Shown: positions 11,723 through 23,402 of the stretch, piece after piece | How positions within the stretch are numbered: position 1 is the stretch's first letter | Layout of the letters: every line of letters begins with the position of its first letter | Source: Littorina saxatilis | Taxonomy: Eukaryota > Mollusca > Gastropoda > Littorinimorpha > Littorinidae | NCBI RefSeq assembly: GCF_037325665.1 | Contig: NC_090259.1 | Location: 33,279,238 to 33,343,237, forward strand | Length of the DNA: 64,000 nucleotides | Direction: 5' to 3' | Program-made: the position numbers and the translations under genes | Notes under the pieces: generated by a model | Told to the model about the DNA's origin: nothing | The model's database searches: none | Seen by the model: the letters and a program-made list of their open reading frames with translations, nothing else

Positions 11723-12140
11723 ATTTTTGGACCTGCCTCCTCCCCCCCTCCCCCACCCCCCCCCCCCCACCTCTATTATACTTGATCCAGCCCTTAGGAG
11801 GAGGATACCTTTAAAGTTTCTGTCCTTCACGGACAGAGCTTGGAAAAAGGAGCGTCACACTCACAGGAGTAAAATTCGGCGTCCGCAACTGCTGTGGATA
11901 CAGAGGACTCGTCTATCATGTACAGGGGTAGCACTGCGCAGCCTTCCTCATCTAAATGTTGTTAGGGGAACGGCGCCTGATGTGGACCTGTTCCCAACAT
12001 GGACTACCTCCTGTTCTGACAAACTAATGGTGCTAGAGCGCTCAAGACAATTTCATTCACCACATTCACCCGCTCTAATAACAGTTGCGGACGCACAAAC
12101 CTCAATATCGTTTGGCATTTTCTCTTATTTTGTCCCTTTC

Positions 12141-13080
<940 letters not shown>

Positions 13081-13870
13081 TTTTAACACTTAATTGTGGC
13101 AGCATTCACTGTAACTTTGACGCTTAAAACTGACGTGCTAGTTTCTGTCCACAGACACAGAAAATAACATACTCAATTTACTGTAAAAGTCAGCTAAGAC
13201 TGTAACTGTTACATTTTAGCAGTGTACGTTGGTCCCGTCTTTCTAGCACACACCTGGCAAAAAATAAAAGTATATTTCAAAGTAGTTGTGTCCCCCCTAA
13301 TATGGACCACCTTCAACGAAAAGAAAACAAGGAAAGATTAAGACTTATTTCAATCATGCATGAAGCTTTCTGAAAATAACTTATAATAGCCCTCAAGCTT
13401 TCAAAATATATACCAATCAGTCTTCTTTACGTGCAAGTCGATAATTTTGATTAGTTTCCTTAGTTTCTTATTGTGCTTCCACTATAGTATTCACATCGAA
13501 ATCACTGAAACAAATAAATGTCATGCATAGTTCAATTAGTCTAACTCGCAAACTGAGTTGTATCATGTTATTTTGAAGTATAGTGGCCTTTTAGTGTATT
13601 TTTCTGTATTTGATTTGTTTTAAATGTCTATCAAAATTAATTCGGTCTCACTATGCCCAACGATAAGATAAGATAAGATATATATTTTGTATATCGTCCT
13701 GTGAGGTTACCCTCATGGAAATTCGGGCTGCTCAGTTTCTCACTAACGGATATATACCTGAAGAGAGAACAACTACCAACCACAAAATGAAACTTCTTCG
13801 AGAAAAAACAAGCGGATTATCAGCATGAAACACAAAAGTGGTCCATATTCGGATCCCTTCCCCTATAATG
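13081..13870 (+). repeat. Copy 1 of a larger diverged repeat (inverted partner at 18.1-20.9 kb)
   Basis: Segments of this stretch recur in reverse orientation at 18,090-18,700 and 20,519-20,870. Shared anchors include gcagcattcact, tggaccaccttcaac, gaaacttcttcg and tatcagcatga. A gataagataagatatatatt block at about 13,666-13,740 interrupts this copy. Several CArG-type sequences, CC(A/T)6GG, occur in both copies. Class unknown; no ORF. Confidence 0.6.
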
Positions 13871-14390
13871 CACTGTTACTGTTAGGCATTGAATCGTCTC
13901 GCTCGCGCAGTGTGGAGCCGATGGTGCTTCACACTCTGCAGTCGTCCGTTTTGCTGCCAGCAGTCTTTTTCAGGGGTGTCAGATAAAACGCTGTTGAAGG
14001 CTTAATCGTCGAAGTTTTGTGTACTGTGTATATTTTCTTTCTCTCTGAAATGTCTTAATGTTTTGAGTAGACATTGTTCCCTGCAAGATTAACATCAGTT
14101 TTACCTCGGCGTTAACAAAGGTAGAAGCTTTCAGCATTCGCTGGACAAAAATCGGGTAATTACCCGAAGAAACGTCCAAAGAATGTCTTCACAATGTGCA
14201 TTATATTTCACCGTGTGTGTGCCTTTGTTTGTTTCTCTGTTTGCTTGGCCGATTGTTTGGTAGTTTGCTTGGTTGTTTTGTCCTTTGCTTGGTTGTTTGT
14301 TTTTAAGTAAGTAATTAGGTTGTTTGTTTGTTTCTTTGTTCACAGAGAATTCCCTTTTTAAGCCCAAGGTGCTGAAGAACGTAAAACAAA

Positions 14391-14723
14391 ATGCATCAGC
14401 GACACAAACTTGTATCTGCCATGTTATGGATAACGGTTGGACTTGCCAGTGGGAGACTATTCGCATCTGCTGAAACGAAAGAAGAGCAGTACACGATTTG
14501 CCCGGAACGTTTGGTTGCCAACGATAAGTTGCGCACCCTGTTTGGCCGTTCGCCGTTGGACTGCATTCAGATGTGCACCTTGGCAGAGCATTGTTCTGGT
14601 GTGAGCATCTGTCACAGTGGACATGACGAACAAGTGACGTGTAGCCTGTCTGAGGATGTTCAGACTGCAGGGTGCGATGACCTCAATTCCGTACCATCTC
14701 CATCCTGCCATTTTGTGAAAAAA
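14391..14723 (+). CDS. Exon 1 (coding) of the fibrinogen-related gene: signal peptide and PAN-like domain
   Basis: 111 codons, ending in phase 0 at AAA|GTAAGT. The signal peptide has a hydrophobic core LVSAMLWITVGLA. Cysteines at 37, 58, 62, 68, 74, 84, 95 and 106 fit a PAN/apple-like fold, with the CIQMCTLAEHCSG helix region typical of the family. A splice acceptor ends at 14,345, so the 45 bases before the ATG would be the end of the 5'UTR. Confidence 0.85.
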
Positions 14724-16377
14724 GTAAGTTGGCTAAGTACTGAAGTTGTTTTTGTCTTTCGAGCATAACGGTCACTAGCAGGAACATTGACGGAATAGGA
14801 AGGAGATAGCATTGTATATCAGTATAAGGGAGGTATATAAGGAAGATTGGAAATATGGCTTCATGGTTGTCATTTGTACAAAGCCGAAACAACCAGAAAA
14901 TAGGATGATTATGATTTTGAGGCCCTTGCTGTACTTCTTGGTGTGTGTATGCGTACGGGTTGTCCCTGCCTTCAATGTATTTTCCAAATCTAATTAACTA
15001 AATGCCTCCGTGTTTTTATTTATCTAAGATGAGTTCAGACTTGTATCAGCATTCCTAAGCAAAACCATCTAACACTTTGATTGCATCAGTTTCCGGTTTT
15101 GATAGGCAAGTGTCCTAAGGTTTTTCCAACAGATTCATTCAATATTCAGAGCGGCGAGTAGACTTATTTGCCTCCGTATTTTTCTGTCGGTAAAAATCAA
15201 TGTAATTCAAGTAGCAAATAGCAAACAAATGTAGCATTTTTCAGGACAGCAGGCTCGCAGAAGTGATGACAGAGGCTGAGGAGACAACTCTGGCCACACA
15301 GGAAGCGACCACAACCGAAATTGCATGTCAAAATGGCGGAACACCGAATGGAGAAAAGTGTGACTGTCCTGTGCACTATGGAGGGAGGACTTGTAATCGC
15401 CTTATAAGAGGTACTTGCCAGCAAATAAGTCACACACAAAATAGTTAGACAGACAGACAGCAAGTCGCGTAAAGCGATATTAAAACATTTGATCAATATG
15501 TCGGCCTAAACATCAAATCTGAGTTAAAAAGTCTTCACCGAGACTGAGTCCTGGGAAACCGAAACTCGTCGACCGAGACAGCGCAGCCTTGGTGTCACGT
15601 ACACCGGGGACTTACATAAAACAGATTTTTGTTGTTTTTGAGCTTAAATATAAATTTAAGCAGAACATATCAAACTATTTTTGGAATCAGAAATAATTGA
15701 AGCATCAAAGGAAACTAATTTTTGCGTGTGTTATTGCAATTTTGATTTAAAGCGAAGTTTTGATTAGCAATTTAATTGACTAGTTTTTAAGCTTTCAAGC
15801 TATAATGCAATCTCAAAGTTCGGAACGGGTCAAAGAATGTTTGACTAAATTTCAATCAATTTGAGAATTTACATGTAAAGTGTTATAAAAATGTGTGCTA
15901 TAGTTTTCTAGGAATTGTTCACACACACACACACACACACCATCACCCTCATCTCGATTCCTATTTAACCGAAAAGATCATGGCTCGATCCGCATGACAT
16001 ACCACTACGAGAATGCTGCATCTCTTCTCTGTCAAACAATCTTGTACGCTAGCTAGGTTTACTTGTCGGTTAATCCCCATTTAACTCACTTAGGCCTGTC
16101 CTTAACTGGACGAAGTCGACAACGCGAAGTAATACTTCGCGAAGCTGGCCGCACGAAGCTTTAGCACTGAGATTTTGGTAAAAACACGTCGCCTTTTCAC
16201 TATTCTTTCTTTCTTATTACAATTTTCAATATTTATTTGGGTGGTTTTTTTACCATCTGCCTGCATTCACATTTTGTTTCTATCTTTGTCAAATGTATAC
16301 AACACCGCGTGTTTTCCAGTGAGTCTGCGCGTTGGTTCAGCTGCTGCTGGTTGTTGTTGTTGTTGTTGTTGTTGTTT

Positions 16378-16408
<31 letters not shown>

Positions 16409-19400
16409 GGCTGCTGCTGCTGCTGCTGCTGTTTTCGTTTCCAACTGGCTCGTGAAATATGAAGAAAGTCGATAGTAGTTTTCACTTTTTTTTTATGGTC
16501 AAAGATAACATTTTCAGTGTCTAGAATTGATTCCTAAGGTGCTTCATTCATTGGTTGATTGATTCATTGATTGTTTCTTTCGTTCGTTCATTAATTCATT
16601 CATTCATTCATTGACATACCAACCAACAAAACGATCGATCGACTGAATCACTTATTGGTCGTCAACATGCGAATAAACTAATTTGGGTTTCTCTCCTGCA
16701 ACGTGCAGATTGCTCAGAGCCATTTCAGAATGGACACACGAACAGTGACTACGACGGTATATACGCCATCCAGCCAGCCACAGCACCGAGTCCAATTGAG
16801 GTAACTTACACAGCATCCTCCGCAAATCAATGTGATTGTTGTTCTAACACAGATAAATACAAATATATAGCTATTCTGATGGACACGTGGGGGAATTCGG
16901 GGGCTGTGATTGGATGGTCTCTTCCGATCAGTCAAAGCATAATGCTACGGAAGTCGGCCAGTTTTGCCAATATCCAAAAGCATATTGGCAATATAATAGC
17001 AAAGACGCATGGTTCCGGTTTACCCATCTGTACCACACGATGTTTTAATCGACAACAGCATACACTGACAACTTGAAATTCTTCTCGGGAATGTTTTTCA
17101 GCTTTACAAATGTCGATAGCATACCCCTTTCTGCTAACTTCCCGATGAAACAGGACTAAATCAATTATTTTCTGTCCCTAAACACCACAAAATGCCCAAA
17201 GTCGAAAGATGTAGTACAAACAGGGGAGTAAAACGGAACAGACGTTTTTGTGTGCCTGTGTCAGTTGCCGACTGACACAAACTTTCGCATTCGGCTTTTC
17301 TTATCTCGTAACTCCACACTAAATACCCCACTTCCCCTCTGAAGTATTGATGTACAACCCATGTCACTAACATTCATGTAGTCGTTTATAACTGAGGTTG
17401 AAAAATTCGCTTCATGACGAGACAAGTATAAATGCCATTCACCCAAACTGAAAACTTCGCTGCCGTCTGCTCGCGATTAGCTATTCTCTTCTCCTCCCCT
17501 TGTTGCATCCTAGTTCTTCAGTTGTTTCTAGTTTTCCGTTTATGTTGTGTTTTGGTCTTCTTCATAAATAGTCTTGTTCAAAATTAAAAAAACTCAAACT
17601 TCTTTTTGTTGTATTCGAATGAACTAATAAAAAGCTGTTTAACAGCTGTGTTGTCAAATCGAGTTTTTTTTCCAAAGTCAGTGTGGCGCCTGCGCAAAAC
17701 AAATGCGCATAAGAAACGGCGTCTGCTATCAAAACCTGAGATCAACGCATCGACGCAAAAACTGTCATTTTGTAAGTTTGGAACAACAAATCAAGGTCAG
17801 AACAGCTATATAATCGCTATTGTGTTTTCAGCGTAGCAATAGGGTCCGATATTTAGACTCGAACAAGTATAATGCGACTCGTCTTCGACTCGTCAGCATT
17901 ATACTTGTCTCGTCTAAATATCGGACCCTATTGCTACGCTGAAAACACAATAGCTGTTAATGATGATGTGATGTAGCCTATGACTGTACGTTATTGTCCT
18001 GAACTATTTAAAACGGTCAAATGTTGTCATGCCTGAAGATGCCCAAAACATTCTGATCTACGGTTTTTGCATGTTAGTTTTTTTCAACCTTTTGTCACGT
18101 AGGGGATGAGCCCCTTATATGGATGGACCACTTTTTGTCTCATGCTGATAACTAGTATGTTTTCTCGCGAAGAAGTTTCATATTGTGTCTGGTAGTTTTT
18201 ATCTCTTTAGCTAACCGTTAGGCCTAATTAGAGCGAAGGAGCTTTGATAGAAGACATTCAGCAAAATTTAAATACAGGAACATTCACAGCTGGTCCATAT
18301 TAGGAGCCTGAGCGCATAATTTGAACCAGTGAAGAGGCCTTCACGAATCACTGTTAAAAGCTCCGTATACTTCAATATAACACGATACAACTGTGTGTGA
18401 AAGTAAGACTAATTCAAATATGCTGTTTCGGTTCGATGAGAACATTATTTGAAGCACAACAGGAGACTAAAGAAATTTATTAAAAACAGAGAGAAAATAA
18501 ATAAAATTAATGATCAACTTTCATGAAAAATGACAATTTGGTATATTTTTTGCAAGGTTGAGGGCTAGTTATATGTTAGTTTCAGCCAGCTTCGTAATAC
18601 ATGACAGAAACCAGTCTTTATCTTTTATTTTCTTCTATTAATTTGTTGAAGGTGGTCCATATTAGGGGACAAACACATACTTTGAGATTTTGCTATTACC
18701 GTTAGCTACCTTCTAAGCGCCCAGTATCGAGCAAACTCCCACTTCTACTTTGGGTCAAAAACTGTGTATATGGTCTTGCACCTTGTAAACGTCCCCCCCC
18801 CACACACACACACACACCCACACACACACACACACATACACACATTTGTTCTAATGGCGTAAAAAAAATCCAATTGATAAATAAACCTCTTCACAAAATA
18901 CAGATATCATTCGAGGATGCTGCAATGAAGTCATACCGTTAAGTTCATACCTTTGCCATCACAGACTCTGGATAGCCATACCAAAAGTGGAAGAAGGTGA
19001 TTAGAGACTCATCTAAGGTTTAAGACGTCGACCTTGGGGGATTTAAAGATATCGATCAAGTGAACGGACTGTTTTTCAAATACGCTGTGTTTAAGACGTA
19101 TCTTACACACCACCCTCCAACCCCCCCCCCCCCCCATCACCCCCAACCCCAACCTACCCCCACCGAATTTGCTAGATGACTTTGATCAGGACAAATGCCT
19201 TGGCTCTAATTATGATAATTATTTCAGTGTGTGCAAGTTTATGATTCTTGCGCTGCTGCTCGTAACGCTGGGTATACGAAGCAGATCTTGAGTCATTATT
19301 TTCATTTGCGATTTGAGCTTTTTTTCTAAACCTATGACACAAATGGATTGTTGTGGTTATTTTCCATGTTCCATTCTTGCGAGGTACTTTGCACACACAC

Positions 19401-19687
19401 AAAAGCGTCTGTGTCACAGAGAAAGAGAGGGTATAGACATTTTAGCACAGAAACAAATCCTACTATCATTCATACAAGTCATCAAATACCGCTCATTTTC
19501 ATGAGGAACAGATTCTGCACTGGGTAAAGTACCTAGTAAACGCCCATCCCCTACTTTTGAGCGAAATTGGTGCATAAGGGGGTGGGCGCTTACAGGGTTG
19601 TTTACGGGTATTTTTATATTTAGTCAAGTTTTGACTAAATATTTTAACATCGAGGGGGAATCGAAACGAGGGTCGTGGTGTATGTGC

Positions 19688-19758
<71 letters not shown>

Positions 19759-21448
19759 GATTCAGACTAAACTACTGGACCGATCTTTATGAAATTTGAC
19801 ATGAGAGTTCCTGGGTATGAAATCCCCGAACGTTTTTTTCATTTTTTTGATAAATGTCTTTGATGACGTCATATCCGGCTTTTCGTGAAAGTTGAGGCGG
19901 CACTGTCACGCCCTCATTTTTCAACCAAATTGGTTGAAATTTTGGTCAAGTACTCTTCAACAAAGCCCGGGGTTCGGTATTGCATTTCAGCTTGGTGGCT
20001 TAAAAATTAATTAATGACTTTGGTCATTAAAAATCTGAAAATTGTAAAAACAAAAAAAAAATTTATAAAACGATCCAAATTTACGTTTATCTTATTCTCC
20101 ATCATTTGCTGATTCCAAAAACATATAAATATGTTATATTCGGATTAAAAACAAGCTCTGAAAATTAAATATATAAAAACTATTATAAAAAAAAAATTTC
20201 GAAATCAATTTAAAAAACACTTTCATCTTATTCCTTGTCGGTTCCTGATTCCAAAAATATATAGATATGATATGTTTGGATTAAAAACACGCTCAGAAAG
20301 GTAAAACGAAGAGAGGTACAGAAAAGCGTGCTATCCTTCTCAGCGCAACGAATACCCCGCTCTTCTTGTCAATTCCACGTGCACTGCCTTTGCCACGGGC
20401 GGTGGAGTGACGATGCTACGAGTATACGGTCTTGCTGCGTTGCGTTGCGTTCAGTTTCATTCTGTGAGTTCGACAGCTACTTGACTAAATATTGTATTTT
20501 CGCCTTACGCGACTTGTTATGTTTGCGCTAGAAACTCGGGGCCAACACTGCCAAAATGTAACAAATACGTACAGTCTTAGCTGTCATAGATAGCTATTTT
20601 TAAGTGATAACAGGTTTGTCTCTGGACAGAAACTTGTCCGTTTTATAAAGCGGCAAGTTTAGAGTGAATGCTGCCAAAAGTCTTTATTAAAAAAAACACT
20701 AAAAAAACCACAGTTTTGTAGTTTGTGTGTCTCCAACTGTTTTGACATGTGCCCGTTATTCAGAGAGGGTAAATGCAGCGACTGAAATTGTTTTTAGCAC
20801 TCTAGCACCGTAAGTTTGTTTGCACATATTAGGAGCCAGTCCATATTAGGGGCACTTCCCCTCAACTCCTAGCTGTTATTCTTATACATGCAGGTCAAGT
20901 GCCAGTTTCGAGCCGGAGGCGAGACATGGCCACTTAGAAGACGTGGATCCACAAACTTCTGTCAGGACTGGGCCACTTGCAAGGCGCCCTACAATATGCA
21001 GGATCTCCCCAGTCCTGATCCTAAATATTTCATTGGCCTTGAAAACCTGCACCATCTCTTGAGTCAGGCGGAGTACAAACTGCGCGTCTACATGCTGATG
21101 ATGAACGGTACTCGTTATGTTTCCAAAACGATGCACTACACCAACTTTTCTGTGGATGCGGAATCCTCATCATTCGCCGTGACCCACGATGGCTTCGACT
21201 GTACAAATTGCGACGCCGATGATGCGTTTTCAGGTTCCCTTCCGGTAGTGTTTGTTTCCGGCGGACATGACGTCAACGGATGTTCTGCCCAACGTGGTGA
21301 TAAAAGCGGTTGGTTCGGAAGCAATTGTAAAGGTTCAGATCTCTTTTCCAACGGCTTGTTTTACTGGCCGGTTAACGGCACGGACACTGACGTTCGTCTG
21401 ATCGAATTTGCTGTTACTCGGGTGTCAACGTCATTTTACGACGATTAG
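14391..21448 (+). CDS. Secreted PAN/EGF-like/fibrinogen-related domain protein, four coding exons
   Basis: Coding exons are 14,391-14,723, 15,245-15,410, 16,709-16,800 and 20,894-21,448. Junction phases (0, 1, 0) agree and give 381 residues. Residues 1-27 look like a signal peptide. Residues 37-106 are a cysteine-rich PAN/apple-like domain, 139-161 a short EGF-like module, 167 to about 377 a fibrinogen C-terminal-type domain (start DCSEPFQNGH, later RRRGSTNFCQDW, end YWPVNG...FAVTRV). Domains of this class bind sugars or other surface ligands outside the cell, and mollusc fibrinogen-related proteins act in defence; the role here is inferred. The start ATG has A at -3 and follows an acceptor at 14,345, so a non-coding first exon probably lies upstream. 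No transmembrane segment is visible after the signal. Confidence 0.85.
15245..15410 (+). CDS. Exon 2 of the fibrinogen-related gene: threonine-rich linker and EGF-like module
   Basis: 166 bp with acceptor TTTTTCAG and donor G|GTACTT, phases 0 to 1. Residues 112-137 form an acidic, threonine-rich linker likely to be O-glycosylated. Residues 139-161 (CQNGG... CDCPVHYGGRTC) match the C-terminal part of an EGF repeat. Only four cysteines are present instead of six, so the module is short or degenerate. Confidence 0.85.
15460..15975 (+). mobile_element. Diverged, shortened copy of the ~870-bp repeat (intron 2)
   Basis: Starts caagtcgcgtaaagcg and ends at catctcgattcctatt after an AC run at 15,921-15,941. 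The middle is strongly diverged and about 350 bp shorter than full copies. It lies in intron 2 of the fibrinogen-related gene. Confidence 0.65.
16080..16165 (+). mobile_element. End fragment of the TIR element seen whole at 37,884-39,386
   Basis: Contains ggcctgtccttaactggac and a palindromic tacttcgcgaag, matching the left inverted end at 37,885-37,925. No second end found nearby. Confidence 0.55.
16349..16432. repeat. TTG/CTG trinucleotide microsatellite
   Basis: About 17 TTG units with one TTTTTG interruption, followed by about seven CTG units. It lies in intron 2; the long poly-Gln/poly-Cys frames it makes are not genes. Confidence 0.9.
16709..16800 (+). CDS. Exon 3 of the fibrinogen-related gene: start of the fibrinogen domain
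   Basis: 92 bp between GTGCAG and GAG|GTAACT, phases 1 to 0. The split codon makes aspartate 167. The peptide DCSEPFQNGHTNSDYDGIYA is the usual opening of a fibrinogen C-terminal domain (DCSE...G...GVYTI pattern). Confidence 0.85.
17816..17954. mobile_element. Near-perfect palindrome, hairpin (snap-back) element
   Basis: Arms of about 60-65 bp face each other around a short centre near 17,880. The outer 43 bp of each arm (starting gctattgtgttttcagcgta) are perfectly complementary; a few mismatches occur nearer the centre. Flanking aacagct/agctgtt extends the symmetry with a small gap. It lies in intron 3. It has no ORF and is best explained as a foldback MITE. Confidence 0.85.
18090..18700 (-). 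repeat. Inverted copy 2 of the 13.1-13.9 kb repeat, part 1
   Basis: Reverse complement matches 13,290-13,870 through anchors gaaacttcttcg, tatcagcatga, gttgtgctt and tggaccaccttcaac. The remaining part of this copy is at 20,519-20,870, separated by other DNA including the repeat at 19,611-20,518. Confidence 0.6.
18700..19610. other. Intronic DNA with AC and C runs
   Basis: Contains an AC microsatellite at about 18,800-18,845 and a C-rich stretch at 19,110-19,160. I see no exon-like frame between splice sites. Confidence 0.5.
19611..20518 (-). mobile_element. Full copy of the ~870-bp interspersed repeat (intron 3)
   Basis: Inverted copy with the hairpin end at 19,617-19,643 and the far end cgccttacgcgacttgt near 20,515. 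It includes a GT microsatellite (19,688-19,753), gaaatttgacatgagagttc, and the paired gattccaaaaa motifs. It lies inside intron 3 and separates two parts of the diverged repeat copy 2. Confidence 0.85.
20519..20870 (-). repeat. Inverted copy 2 of the 13.1-13.9 kb repeat, part 2
   Basis: Reverse complement of 20,530-20,700 matches 13,081-13,240 (gcagcattcact, gtttctgtcca, cagctaagactgta, tgttacatttt). A CArG-type ccatattagg is at 20,841-20,850, just 44 bp before exon 4. Confidence 0.6.
20894..21448 (+). CDS. Exon 4 of the fibrinogen-related gene: bulk of the fibrinogen domain and stop
   Basis: 184 codons plus TAG, phase 0 start after ACATGCAG. Landmarks in order: VKCQF, a run matching the family's GWTVIQRR turn as TWPLRRRGSTNF, YFIGLENLHHLLSQAEYKLR, the NFSV strand, then the C-terminal subdomain with HDVNGCS, GWFGSNC and LFYWPVNG. 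Vertebrate fibrinogen domains use a DxDND-type calcium loop before NCA; here the loop reads SGGHDVNGCS, so calcium binding is uncertain. Potential N-glycosylation sites include NGT and NFS. Confidence 0.85.
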   Translation, partial: VKCQFRAGGETWPLRRRGSTNFCQDWATCKAPYNMQDLPSPDPKYFIGLENLHHLLSQAEYKLRVYMLMMNGTRYVSKTMHYTNFSVDAESSSFAVTHDGFDCTNCDADDAFSGSLPVVFVSGGHDVNGCSAQRGDKSGWFGSNCKGSDLFSNGLFYWPVNGTDTDVRLIEFAVTRVSTSFYDD

Positions 21449-21453
21449 ACAAA

Positions 21454-21515
21454 AATATGGAGTAGGGTCCGCAGCGAAGTCGGTAGCGCGCTGGCTTTCA
21501 AGTGTAACCAGTCGG
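21454..21515 (+). mobile_element. tRNA-like SINE head fragment
   Basis: Contains agcgaagtcggtagcgcgct, an A-box-like segment almost the same as the head of the SINE at 58,181-58,218, but in plus orientation. It ends in a G-rich run. Confidence 0.5.
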
Positions 21516-21559
21516 GGGAGGGGGGGGGGGTGATTGCTTGGTATTTTTTTGCTTCCAGT

Positions 21560-21790
21560 ATGACCCGCTGAACTCTGACATGGATTACAGGATCTTTTCC
21601 GTGCGCACTTGGTCTTGTGCTTGCATGTACGCACGAAGGGGAATAAGGCACAAGCAGGTCTGCACATAAGTTGACCTGGGAGATCGAAAAAATCGCCACT
21701 CTTAACCCACCAGGCGCGACCAGGAGTGGAATGGAATGCTCAACCTTCTGCAAAGGGGTACGGCGTTTTATCCACTGGGTCATTGTGTCC
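21560..21790 (-). mobile_element. Fragment of the 53.6-kb SINE family
   Basis: Shares gaactctgacatggattaca and gcgcacttggtcttgtgctt with the SINE bodies at 53,640-54,000 and 44,849-45,190. The right side has a worn tRNA-like head. It lies in or just after the 3'UTR of the fibrinogen-related gene. Confidence 0.7.
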
Positions 21791-21953
21791 GTCCATCAAT
21801 GCATACAAATTCATACACAAAGACCACCGTTAGCGTTTAAAGACATCGAGTTTCAAGCGAAAACCTTTGGACCTGGCACGCACACCATCAAGGACGGTTT
21901 CAACCACCTCATAGGGGAGACAAAAACACTGGTGTGGCACGCAAAACTCTCAC

Positions 21954-21959
21954 AATAAA
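21954..21959 (+). promoter_or_regulatory. Possible polyadenylation signal
   Basis: AATAAA about 505 bp downstream of the stop codon of the fibrinogen-related gene. It is the first good match on this strand, but AT-rich DNA makes chance matches common. Confidence 0.4.
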
Positions 21960-22558
21960 AATCCTAGCAACGCAGAAGAAGGGGGAATGGACTTCAGTAA
22001 TAAGATCAAAAGTGCGAGAAGGTTTGAAGTTGTTGTCTTTCACGATAATCGTTTCTCTTAGAAGAGAAGACGACCGCTGTGAGCGTGAATTGGCTGATAG
22101 CCGTGCGATTTAATTTTATGTTTCTGTGTTTTTATTTCTGCATTGAAGACATTCAAAAGAGGACGATTGTTTTGCTCCTGTCTTTGTCTTCTTTTCTCTT
22201 TTTTGTTGTTGTTGCTTTTTTTGTGTTTTTGGTGCTGCTACCAACACCATTATAATTATGATCACAGAAGACCATGAATTATAGGGCTGAATCTAGGAGG
22301 AGGAGGGATCCTGGGTTCCGGACGCCTCTCCCTTTCATATTGTACAGTACACATGGTTTAAAAAGTTGTTTGATTGTTATGTCAGTTTTCTTTTAGTTGT
22401 CACTTTTTGTTTTTAATGTTGGTGAGGTTTTGTTGAGGCACGTACATCACTGTGCTTTTTTCTGCTTTCAAGCTAATAAGCGAAATTTCCCAAGGTTTAC
22501 ACTTTGCTGGTTTTCACTTGACCAATTCTACAAATAAAGGAGGATTTGCGGTGTATGG

Positions 22559-22565
22559 ATGTGTG

Positions 22566-22598
<33 letters not shown>

Positions 22599-22653
22599 TT
22601 ATCTGTCTGTCTGTCTGTGTGTCTGTGTGTGTGTTTGTGTGCCTGTGTGTGTG

Positions 22654-22684
<31 letters not shown>

Positions 22685-22725
22685 TTATCTGTCTGTGTGT
22701 CTGTCTGTCTGTCTGTCTGGCCGTC
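22559..22725. repeat. GT/TCTG microsatellite
   Basis: Alternating GT, tctg and tgtgtct runs. The cysteine/valine-rich and histidine/threonine-rich frames it creates are artefacts. Confidence 0.9.
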
Positions 22726-22896
22726 TGTTTCGTCAAAACAAAAGTTTTTCAAGTCAGAAAAGACAGGTTCATTGATCTCGCATTACATATGGGTTTTCTT
22801 TTCTTTCTTTTTTTAAAATTTTATCAAATATATAATCTACAGTATATGTGAAATTGCGTGCTTCATCACTGCAATCTTGAAGCATTATTATTGCAG

Positions 22897-22967
22897 CCAA
22901 TCTAGGTAATTGTCCGATTCGATCAACATTATCTCTGGCATATGAAATGGCCATTGTAAACTTGAAA
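22897..22967 (+). CDS. Candidate exon upstream of the C8-like locus
   Basis: 71 bp between TATTGCAG and AAA|GTAAGC, open in the frame that enters the next candidate exon in phase 0. After two bases of a split codon it reads NLGNCPIRSTLSLAYEMAIV then NLK. Joined to 24,505 it would continue VTVGSLLDG. Short length makes this tentative. Confidence 0.35.
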
Positions 22968-23163
22968 GTAAGCTCACAAAGCTTCACTGAAGTCGAACCA
23001 TCTTCTCCGGTAACCTGGATTGTTCAACCCATGCAATCAGTCAGTCGGACTCTTAGGCAAAAAAAAAATCTGATTCCCCAACCGAACCTATTTTTTCCTC
23101 CCGACTCTAGAACTCGATTTTGGAGACTTTAAAATGAAAGTTACTCTTCTCGGACATCCAGGG

Positions 23164-23402
23164 CTCGCACTATTTCTGACATCCAGGGGGCACAGCTCGC
23201 ACTATTTCTGACATCCAGGGGGCACAGATGGCACTATTTCTGACATCCAGGGGGCACAGCTCGCACTATTTCTGACATCTAGGGGGCACAGCTCGCACTA
23301 TTTCTGACATCCAGGGGGCACAGCTCGCACTATTTCTGACATCCAGGGGGCACAGCTCGCACTATTTCTGACATCCAGAGGGCACAGCTCGCACTATTTC
23401 TG
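23164..23402. repeat. 32-bp tandem repeat, about 7.5 units
   Basis: Unit ctcgcactatttctgacatc plus cagggggcacag. Units are nearly identical. Confidence 0.9.

Noticed and set aside
16175-16485. Poly-Gln / poly-Cys / poly-Leu frames
   Set aside because: All are readings of the TTG/CTG microsatellite in intron 2.
21671-21958. 95-residue plus-strand ORF after the fibrinogen gene
   Set aside because: It overlaps a SINE fragment and has no domain or splice support.
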